Below the pieces are notes generated by a model. It was not told the DNA's origin. It did no database searches and was given only the letters and a program-made list of their open reading frames with translations. DNA of 5,461 nucleotides from Pseudomonadota bacterium. GTDB taxonomy: Bacteria; Desulfobacterota; Anaeroferrophillalia; Anaeroferrophillales; Tharpellaceae. The stretch is taken from the NCBI GenBank assembly GCA_030641485.1, contig DAOWHJ010000030.1, positions 1-5,461 on the forward strand, read 5' to 3'. Below are positions 1-5,461 of the stretch, in pieces; positions within the stretch are counted from its first letter, which is position 1; every line of letters starts with the position of its first letter. A program made the position numbers and the translations under genes.

Positions 1-63
1 CAGTTCTCAAAAACCTACGCGGAACATAAGCGAGCCGTACGAAAATACCAACTCAAACGCTAA
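1..63 (+). CDS. C-terminal end of an unidentified upstream gene (partial)
   Basis: Frame 1 is open from the window edge to a TAA at 61-63 and would encode a very basic 20-residue tail ending in RAVRKYQLKR. It stops exactly where an inverted repeat begins and well before the promoter of the next gene, which is the layout expected for the end of an upstream plus-strand gene. The fragment is too short to assign to a family. Frame 2 is also open, to a TGA at 95-97, so the reading frame is not certain, and the stretch may even be non-coding. Confidence 0.35.
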   Translation, partial: QFSKTYAEHKRAVRKYQLKR

Positions 64-119
64 TGGCGTCGTAAAAAGTATCGGTATGGCTAAGTGAAAA
101 TTTCGATCTACTGCGCCAT
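63..119. repeat. Imperfect inverted repeat / dispersed-repeat-like element after the upstream stop
   Basis: ATGGCG at 63-68 pairs perfectly with CGCCAT at 114-119. The stem continues with a T-G wobble (69/113), one mismatch, then GTA (71-73) with TAC (109-111). After an asymmetric internal loop, ATCG (80-83) pairs with CGAT (104-107), leaving a loop of about 20 nt. The left arm, ATGGCGTCGTAAAAAGT, resembles a short dispersed palindromic repeat I recall from deltaproteobacterial genomes, whose two arms are normally near-perfect complements. Here the right arm has diverged. It may be a decayed REP/MITE-type element or a weak hairpin at the 3' end of the upstream transcript. There is no U-tract after it, so it is not a typical intrinsic terminator. 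Confidence 0.4.
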
Positions 120-128
120 CAATATTAG

Positions 129-156
129 TTGACGAAAACTCGATAAAGGTTATAAT
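129..156 (+). promoter_or_regulatory. Sigma70-type promoter of the galT-glgA operon
   Basis: TTGACG at 129-134 (5 of 6 matches to the -35 consensus) is followed after 16 bp by a perfect TATAAT at 151-156. Transcription should start near 162-164, leaving a leader of about 87 nt before the galT start codon. The surrounding DNA is AT-rich compared with the genes. No other promoter of similar quality was seen in the short gaps between the downstream genes, so this one probably drives the whole set. Confidence 0.75.
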
Positions 157-161
157 AGAAC

Positions 162-199
162 ATAGCTTGTAAACATTTAGGTATGAGTAAAAAAGCTAT
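162..199 (+). promoter_or_regulatory. Possible stem-loop at the 5' end of the operon leader
   Basis: ATAGCTT at 162-168 is the exact reverse complement of AAGCTAT at 193-199, with a 24-nt AT-rich loop. Because transcription probably starts at 162-164, the stem would sit at the very 5' end of the mRNA, where such stems can shield a transcript from decay. Seven mostly A-T pairs with a long loop make only a weak hairpin, so it could be chance. I do not recognise any known riboswitch in the leader. Confidence 0.25.
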
Positions 200-249
200 A
201 GCAAACAACGTCGTACATCGCTGCGCCCACTTCGAAGGGGACATCCGTC

Positions 250-1251
250 ATGTCTGAACTACGCAAAGATCCGATAATTGACCGTTGGGTCATCATCTCA
301 CAAGAGCGCGGCAAGCGACCGTCTGAATTCAGCAGTTTAAAACTGGAACGAAAAAGTGGTTTCTGCCCTTTCTGTGCTGGCAACGAGGATGTTGTCCCGC
401 CGGAGATTTTAGCCTATCGCCAGCCCGGCAGTCAGAACAACGACTCCAACTGGCGTTTGCGCGTGGTTCCCAATAAATTTCCCGCCCTCCATATCGAGGG
501 CGACTTAAAACGTCAAGGCAATGGGGTTTATGACATGATGAACGGTGTCGGAGCCCATGAAGTTGTAATCGAAAACCCCGACCACCAAGCGACCCTAGCA
601 ACCATGCCAATAGATGCAGTCGAAGATGTTTTATGGGCCTTCAGAGATCGTATCCGTGACCTTGCTGGCGATAAACGCTTCCGTTACATAATGGTTTTTA
701 AAAATCATGGCCTGGCAGCCGGAGCCACAGTCGAGCACTCCCACTCCCAGATTATTGCCTTACCGATTGTACCAAAACGCGTTAAGGAAGAGGTTGATGG
801 GGCAAAACGCTATTACGACTACAAAGAGCGTTGCGTCTTCTGCGACATCATCCAACAGGAGATTAACCAAGGCCTACGCCTAGTCAGTGAAAATCATGAA
901 TTCATTGCTATCTGCCCCTACGCCCCGCGTTTTCCCTTTGAAACCTGGATCCTCCCCAAACGCCATTCACATGACTACCAAACCAACAGCAAGAATATGA
1001 TCGAAGGGCTGGCCCTGATTCTCTCTGACACTCTGAAAAGAATAAACCGCGTACTTGACACCCCACCCTTTAACTTTGTTCTCCACACCGCCCCAGTCAA
1101 CCACCATGACACCACCAATCACTACCACTGGCATCTCGAAATCATCCCCAAACTTACCCGAGTCGCAGGTTTTGAATGGGGTTCAGGCTTCTATATCAAC
1201 CCGACTCCACCGGAAGAGTCAGCTAAATTCCTGCGTGACGCAAAAATTTGA
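250..1251 (+). CDS. galT: Galactose-1-phosphate uridylyltransferase-like protein (HIT superfamily)
   Basis: This 333-residue cytoplasmic protein belongs to the GalT branch of the HIT superfamily, which moves nucleotidyl groups between UDP-glucose and sugar-1-phosphates through a uridylyl-histidine intermediate. C39-P-F-C42 and H103 (in GAHEV) match the zinc ligands. EHSHSQ carries H163 (zinc), H165 (nucleophile) and Q167, where E. coli GalT has H-P-H-x-Q. The C-terminal half is a second HIT-like domain with C195-V-F-C198 and an HYHWH cluster (H291, H293, H295). The ending GFYINPTPPEES is typical of the shorter bacterial/archaeal type. AAGGGG at 235-240 is a good ribosome site 9 nt before the ATG. 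The gene lies 11 bp before glgA, so glucan metabolism is a plausible setting. Plant relatives of this fold act as ADP-glucose phosphorylases, so galactose may not be the real substrate. Confidence 0.9.
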   Translation: MSELRKDPIIDRWVIISQERGKRPSEFSSLKLERKSGFCPFCAGNEDVVPPEILAYRQPGSQNNDSNWRLRVVPNKFPALHIEGDLKRQGNGVYDMMNGVGAHEVVIENPDHQATLATMPIDAVEDVLWAFRDRIRDLAGDKRFRYIMVFKNHGLAAGATVEHSHSQIIALPIVPKRVKEEVDGAKRYYDYKERCVFCDIIQQEINQGLRLVSENHEFIAICPYAPRFPFETWILPKRHSHDYQTNSKNMIEGLALILSDTLKRINRVLDTPPFNFVLHTAPVNHHDTTNHYHWHLEIIPKLTRVAGFEWGSGFYINPTPPEESAKFLRDAKI

Positions 1252-1262
1252 AGGGTTAATTA

Positions 1263-2711
1263 ATGAATATCCTTTTTGCCGTATCCGAAGCCACACCATT
1301 TGCTAAAACCGGGGGGCTCGCTGATGTTGCCGGAGCGCTACCCTCAGCGTTGGCCGAACAAGGAGACCAGGTTTACCTTTTTCTCCCCCTCTATCGCGAG
1401 ATCAAAGCAAAACATCTGGAACTTGAAAAAAAAGCTGACATATCCATCCCCATTGATGATCACCTGCTAACCGGCTCAATTGTCAGTCTGAATTCCTCGC
1501 ACCCAAACCTGCACATCCATTTTATCGAGCAGGGTGATCTCTTTGATCGCTCGACCCTCTACGGTCCGGCCAGTGCCGAGTTCAAAGACAACGGCACTCG
1601 TTTTATTTTTTTCTGCCGGGCGGTCCTCGAGGCCGTTACAACCCTTAACCTTGACATCGACATTTATCACGCCCACGACTGGCAAACCGGCTTGATTCCG
1701 GTCTACTTGAAAACCCTCTACAAGAATCTCCCGCGTTATCAGGGTGGCTCACTCTTCACAATTCACAACCTTGGTTATCAGGGGCTTCAAGATAAGGAGA
1801 TTTTCCCCCTTACCGGACTTTCATGGGAGGAATTTACATTTGAGCGACTCGAATTTTTCGACCGCTTAAACCTCTTAAAAGGCGGTTTGGTTTACGCTGA
1901 CAAGCTGAACACAGTAAGCTTGGCCTATAGCCAAGAAATTCTGGAGCCAGAATTTGGTTTCGGGCTCGAAACGGTTTTAGCTGAACGCCGCAACGATCTC
2001 CACGGCATCTTAAACGGGGTCGATTATGAGGAGTGGAATCCAGCCCAAGACCCTTTCATTGACAACCATTTTCAACTTGGACGAATGAAGGGGAAAAAAA
2101 GTTGTAAGCAAAAACTTAGCAAAGCTTTCAATCTCGCATACTCTGAAAAACAGCCGCTAATCGGCATGGTCTCTCGCCTGGTAAACCAGAAAGGATTTGA
2201 TCTTATCTTGCCTTTAATGGAACAGGTAGTCGAGTTTGAGGCCAAATTTATCTTTCTCGGCACCGGCGAAAAAAATCTAGAAGAACAGTTGGCAAGCTTG
2301 GCCCAACGCTACCCGAACCAAATCGCTTTTACTTGTGGTTACGACAACGGCCTCGCCCACTTACTTGAAGCTGGGGCAGACATCTTCATGATGCCCTCAC
2401 ACTATGAACCCTGCGGCTTGAATCAGATGTACAGCCTGCGTTATGGTACCGTACCATTGGTCAGGGCAACGGGCGGGCTTGATGACAGTATTACCCATTT
2501 TGACCCCAAAAATGGCACTGGTAATGGCTTTAAGTTTAATGACTACCTCGTAGAGGATCTCAAAAAAACCCTTATTGAGGCGTTAAGCACCTACCAGCAA
2601 CCCCGACTTTGGCACAAACTGCGGGCAAACGGCATGCGCTGTAACTTCTCCTGGAACCAGAGTGCAAAAAAATACAGAGAATTGTACAAAAGTATCTTAA
2701 GCGCCCCTTGA
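1263..2711 (+). CDS. glgA: Glycogen (starch) synthase, ADP-glucose type, GT5
   Basis: The enzyme adds glucose from ADP-glucose to the non-reducing end of alpha-1,4-glucan in the cytoplasm. At 482 residues it is full length for bacterial GlgA. The N-terminal GT5 catalytic domain starts with the nucleotide-sugar motif K15-TGGLADV and includes HAHDWQTGL (136-144), TIHNLGYQG (166-174) and NGVDYEEWNP (251-260). The C-terminal Rossmann domain has SRLVNQKG with R305 and K310 (phosphate contacts), GTGE (333-336) and the catalytic E382 in HYEPCGLNQMYSLRYG, followed by RATGGLDDS. AAGGG at 1251-1255, overlapping the galT stop, is the ribosome site 7 nt before ATG, which suggests translational coupling. 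No glgC, glgB or glgP is visible nearby. Runs of 8 and 7 A (1426-1433, 2094-2100) do not break the frame. Confidence 0.96.
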   Translation: MNILFAVSEATPFAKTGGLADVAGALPSALAEQGDQVYLFLPLYREIKAKHLELEKKADISIPIDDHLLTGSIVSLNSSHPNLHIHFIEQGDLFDRSTLYGPASAEFKDNGTRFIFFCRAVLEAVTTLNLDIDIYHAHDWQTGLIPVYLKTLYKNLPRYQGGSLFTIHNLGYQGLQDKEIFPLTGLSWEEFTFERLEFFDRLNLLKGGLVYADKLNTVSLAYSQEILEPEFGFGLETVLAERRNDLHGILNGVDYEEWNPAQDPFIDNHFQLGRMKGKKSCKQKLSKAFNLAYSEKQPLIGMVSRLVNQKGFDLILPLMEQVVEFEAKFIFLGTGEKNLEEQLASLAQRYPNQIAFTCGYDNGLAHLLEAGADIFMMPSHYEPCGLNQMYSLRYGTVPLVRATGGLDDSITHFDPKNGTGNGFKFNDYLVEDLKKTLIEALSTYQQPRLWHKLRANGMRCNFSWNQSAKKYRELYKSILSAP

Positions 2712-2741
2712 GGGAGTCTTGACTTAAATTTGAGGGCAATG
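2711..2741 (+). promoter_or_regulatory. Start region of the histidine kinase: TTG or ATG
   Basis: AGGGAG at 2711-2716, overlapping the glgA stop, is 13 nt before TTG 2730 and 22 nt before ATG 2739. GAGGG at 2732-2736 is only 2 nt before the ATG, too close for a normal site. TTG 2730 is therefore slightly favoured, although its spacing is long. Either choice changes only three residues. TTGAGGG occurs twice here (2708-2714 and 2730-2736), which could be a small local duplication that moved the start. Confidence 0.4.
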
Positions 2742-5156
2742 GACTATCAACAACGATACGAGACCTTAACCAAAGTTATCGAGATCAGCACCTCGGCAGC
2801 GCAGATTAATGACCGCCTTATGCAGGTAGCTCACTTTCTCTGCCTAAGAGGACTGGCCCCGACAATCGCATTCTATCTCCTGCAACACCGGGGCCGATGT
2901 TTCACCCTGCGCATTGCCGCAGACTCAGGAGGAAAACTACAACTTCCGGCACCGCCGCACAGTTACGCACCGCCCTCCCCGGTGGACCCTCTCTGCAAAC
3001 CACTGACGACCCGCATCGCCAACCCGCTTGATCCGGCCCTTACAGATCCTGATGATCTTTTCAGAAAGGAGCGTCCGTACGGCTGGAGCCTGCCCTTAAC
3101 TGATGAGACTCGCTCCTATGGAACCCTGGCCCTGCTCCACCACGAGCCTTTCACTGTCGATGATGAAACAATTAAATTTCTATTGGTAATCTGCCGCCAA
3201 ATAGCTTCGGGCCTACGCGGAGCAATCATAACCAAGAAATCACAGAAAAAAGTCAGTCGCTTAAAATTTCTCCACCGCATCGGAGCCCAACTCAATGCCA
3301 GCGAAGACTTACAAAGCATATTCTCACAATTACCGAACTCGTCTCTGACATTCTTCGCCCATTCAGCTTCAATCCTCACAACATTCGCTGCGGACAACAC
3401 CAATCTTCAAGTCATCGACCAAGGTTTTAAAGATCAAGCCCAGAAAGAGTTAGGGCTACAGCTCAGTCAACAACAGGCAATGCAGGCAAAAGTCACAGCC
3501 CACCCTATTGTTGTTGAAAAAAACAGTACATCAGAACCACACTACCAATATTTTTTCGACCAGTTCAGTGCCCACATCACCCTGCCTTTAATTAGTCAGG
3601 GAGTGGTGCTGGGTACCCTTGAATTTTTTCTCGACAAAACCCCAAAAAGCCAAAACCTCTTACCCCTGGAAAAACCAGACCTAGAACTTTTGGAGATCTT
3701 TGCCGTCCACCTAGCGGCAACGTTAGAACGCTCCCGCACCCAAAATCAACTTAACATTGCCAACCAGGCATCAATTTTACGAACCCGGCAATTAACCATA
3801 TCTCACCGCATAAAAAATGCTCTTTTAGCGGCTGACACACCCGAGCAGATAATCCGCCTTACCCTCGGAGCTCTGGTCAGCAACGAAGGCTTTTACTGTT
3901 CTCCGGCAATCTACCTTGAGTATCAGGAAAAGGAGAAATTCTGGCGTACACTTTTTTACGCCAATGCCTCACAACTTTCATTAGACGATGACAAAAACTG
4001 CAGCCCTAGCGATTCTACCCCCCTGAAAACTTTGACCAGCCACCTAATCGGAGCGAGTACCGATATCCCGGCAACCATCGAAGCTGAGATCTCAAAATTG
4101 AACTTCACCAACTTGGAAACAGCTCCAAGCCGCTTCAGAAATGCCTTAAAAGGAAAAAAGCCGGCCATTATTCCAGCCCAATTTGTCACGGCTCTCCACC
4201 CCAAACTAGCAACCTTAATTCCCGCGACAGAGATCATCGCCATCCCAACTTTCAGTAAAGAACGCCTAAAGGGTGTGATTTTGGCAAGTGCCGACCAAAT
4301 CGAAGAGCAGGACCTCTCCTACATCACCCTGTTTACCGATGCTGCAAACCTGGCCCTTGACAACACAGAACTCTATCAACTCCTGCAAAATTCGTTAGCA
4401 ACCCTAAACAGTACCCAATCACGCCTGACCCAAAATGAAAAATTAGTGGCTTTAGGTGAAATGGCAACCAGCATTGCCCATGAAATAAAAAATCCACTCG
4501 TCTCAATTGGCGGATTTGCGCGCCGTCTCCACAAACAAATCCCAGAGCAAAGCCGAGAGAAGAGCTACAGTCTGATTATCACCAAAGAGATTGAACGACT
4601 TGAGGAGATCGTCAACAATGTCCTCGCCTTTTCCCGACCTGAGAGCAAACAATTCAACCCGACCGATATCAACCAACTAATCGATGAAACAACCGCCCTC
4701 TTTTCCCGTGAGCTCGTAAATTTGGGCATTGGGCTCAAACTCCAGTTAACCAATGACATGCCTCCGGTTGAATGTGACGGTAATCAGATAAAACAAGTCT
4801 TGATCAACCTGATAAATAACAGCATCCAAGCCATCACCGGCACGGACACCAGCAACAGAAAACGTCAGATCACCATCCGCTCAACCCTGTACTGCAATCT
4901 CAGCAAGCTGCAGGAAGAAGCTTTAATTGAACTGAAAGACAGCGGCAGCGGTATCCAGGAGCAGATTATTCACGATATATTCAACCCATTTTTCACAACA
5001 AAACATGACGGAACCGGTTTAGGGCTGCCAATCTGTCACCGCATAATATTAAATCACCAAGGTGAAATCAGAATCCACAACCAGGTCGGCAGGGGGGTAA
5101 AGGTTGCTCTCTCTCTCCCGTTCAAACATAAATCACAACCAGGACCGGCTGTTTAA
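2730..5156 (+). CDS. Cytoplasmic sensor histidine kinase with three GAF-like domains
   Basis: This 808-residue protein has no signal peptide or membrane segment, so it should sense an internal signal. Three GAF-like modules come first (about 10-165, 172-340 and 343-550). The third is the longest, with a polar insertion around 415-500. A helical linker rich in Q, N and L (550-572) leads into HisKA, where EMATSIAHEIKNPL holds the phospho-acceptor H584. The HATPase_c domain shows the N box (N693, N697), the G1 box D737-S-G-S-G, the F box FNPFFTTK and the G2 box G761-TGLGL, all intact. The H box is of the NtrB/ZraS kind. The signal is unknown, and I see no clear haem- or bilin-binding residues. 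The gene follows glgA by 18 bp and precedes a receiver gene, its likely partner. The start could be TTG 2730 or ATG 2739. Confidence 0.93.
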   Translation: MRAMDYQQRYETLTKVIEISTSAAQINDRLMQVAHFLCLRGLAPTIAFYLLQHRGRCFTLRIAADSGGKLQLPAPPHSYAPPSPVDPLCKPLTTRIANPLDPALTDPDDLFRKERPYGWSLPLTDETRSYGTLALLHHEPFTVDDETIKFLLVICRQIASGLRGAIITKKSQKKVSRLKFLHRIGAQLNASEDLQSIFSQLPNSSLTFFAHSASILTTFAADNTNLQVIDQGFKDQAQKELGLQLSQQQAMQAKVTAHPIVVEKNSTSEPHYQYFFDQFSAHITLPLISQGVVLGTLEFFLDKTPKSQNLLPLEKPDLELLEIFAVHLAATLERSRTQNQLNIANQASILRTRQLTISHRIKNALLAADTPEQIIRLTLGALVSNEGFYCSPAIYLEYQEKEKFWRTLFYANASQLSLDDDKNCSPSDSTPLKTLTSHLIGASTDIPATIEAEISKLNFTNLETAPSRFRNALKGKKPAIIPAQFVTALHPKLATLIPATEIIAIPTFSKERLKGVILASADQIEEQDLSYITLFTDAANLALDNTELYQLLQNSLATLNSTQSRLTQNEKLVALGEMATSIAHEIKNPLVSIGGFARRLHKQIPEQSREKSYSLIITKEIERLEEIVNNVLAFSRPESKQFNPTDINQLIDETTALFSRELVNLGIGLKLQLTNDMPPVECDGNQIKQVLINLINNSIQAITGTDTSNRKRQITIRSTLYCNLSKLQEEALIELKDSGSGIQEQIIHDIFNPFFTTKHDGTGLGLPICHRIILNHQGEIRIHNQVGRGVKVALSLPFKHKSQPGPAV

Positions 5157-5182
5157 TTGGCGCCGGAAAGCGAGGTAAACAG

Positions 5183-5461
5183 ATGGAAATCAAACAGTAC
5201 AAAATCCTAGTAGTCGATGATGAGGAAAATATCCGCTGGCTTTATAAAGAGGAACTTGAGGAGGAGGGCTACAAAATCGTGGCAGCGGCCAGTGGAGAAG
5301 AGGCCCTGGAGAAAATTACCACGTCAAAACCTGATCTGGTGGTTATGGATATCAAGATGCCCGGCATCTCTGGGGTTGACACCCTGATCAAGATCAAGGA
5401 GATCTACAAAAACATCCCGGTCATTCTCTGTTCAGCCTACGGTGACTATAAGCAGGACTTC
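5183..5461 (+). CDS. CheY-like response regulator receiver (3' end outside window)
   Basis: The 93 residues present are a receiver domain. They show the acidic pocket D12-D13, the phospho-acceptor D56 in VVMDIKMPG, the switch residue S84 in ILCSAYGDYKQDF, and the regular alternation of strands and helices. The conserved lysine and the C-terminus lie past the window edge. GAGGT at 5172-5176 is a good ribosome site 6 nt before ATG, and the gene begins 26 bp after the kinase stop, so it is the likely phosphotransfer partner of that kinase. The SAYGDYKQDF segment resembles stand-alone receivers of about 120 residues in Geobacter-type bacteria. If that holds, it would act through protein contacts and not by binding DNA, but a fused NtrC-type output domain cannot be excluded from this window. 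Confidence 0.93.
   Translation, partial: MEIKQYKILVVDDEENIRWLYKEELEEEGYKIVAAASGEEALEKITTSKPDLVVMDIKMPGISGVDTLIKIKEIYKNIPVILCSAYGDYKQDF

Noticed and set aside
177..610. Minus-strand open frames over the galT leader and 5' half (177-383 and 329-610)
   Set aside because: They lie opposite galT, which has clear family motifs throughout. The peptides show no recognisable domain, so they are shadow frames.
1055..1306. Plus-strand open frame spanning the galT-glgA junction
   Set aside because: It overlaps the conserved HYHWH part of galT and the start of glgA in another frame, and is low-complexity (T, P and S rich). It is a shadow frame.
1426..2100. A8 (1426-1433) and A7 (2094-2100) runs in glgA as possible frameshift or slippage sites
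   Set aside because: The frame and GT5 motifs continue unchanged on both sides, the codon phase does not match a canonical slippery heptamer, and no useful alternative product is visible.
2719..2748. TTGACT at 2719-2724 as the -35 of an internal promoter for the kinase
   Set aside because: There is no convincing -10 at the right spacing (only ACTATC-like sequence), and any transcript would start after the kinase start codon.
3801..3818. SHRIKN at residues 358-363 of the kinase, resembling the H box of HisKA_2/HWE kinases
   Set aside because: It falls in the N-terminal helix of the third GAF-like module with no ATPase domain directly after it. The true H box, AHEIKNPL at H584, is followed by a complete catalytic domain.
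3116..4759. Minus-strand open frames inside the kinase gene (3116-3403, 3956-4243, 4565-4759)
   Set aside because: All lie within a continuous 808-codon kinase frame with intact HisKA/HATPase motifs. No ribosome site or known domain supports them.

Overview
The window looks like chromosomal DNA from a deltaproteobacterium (Desulfobacterota), most likely near Desulfuromonas, Pelobacter or Geobacter. This rests on the style of the proteins (a short HSHSQ-type GalT next to a bacterial GlgA, and a soluble multi-GAF kinase with a receiver gene) and on a GATGGCGTCGTAAAAAG-like repeat arm I associate with that group. The taxon is an inference from memory, with no search behind it.

Layout: bases 1-63 read as the last 20 codons of an unidentified upstream gene. 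An imperfect inverted repeat (63-119) follows its stop codon. A near-consensus sigma70 promoter (TTGACG, 16 bp, TATAAT; 129-156) lies next, then a leader of about 87 nt with a possible stem at its 5' end. Three complete genes and one cut gene follow on the plus strand with gaps of 11, 18 and 26 bp: galT-like (250-1251), glgA (1263-2711), a cytoplasmic triple-GAF histidine kinase (2730-5156) and a CheY-like receiver (5183 to the window edge). The tight packing and lack of any visible terminator suggest one operon.

How they may work together: the GalT-like enzyme handles sugar-1-phosphates and nucleotide sugars, and GlgA uses ADP-glucose to extend alpha-1,4-glucan, so the first two genes concern glycogen and nucleotide-sugar metabolism. 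The kinase and receiver form a likely two-component pair sensing a cytoplasmic signal. Co-transcription suggests, but does not prove, a link between storage-glucan metabolism and that signal. The minus-strand and alternate-frame open frames in the window all look like shadows of these genes. I see no tRNA, rRNA, CRISPR array, transposase or phage gene, and no clearly new system. The points most worth a second look are the kinase's place in a glycogen operon, the true substrate of the GalT-like enzyme, and the leader/repeat region before galT.
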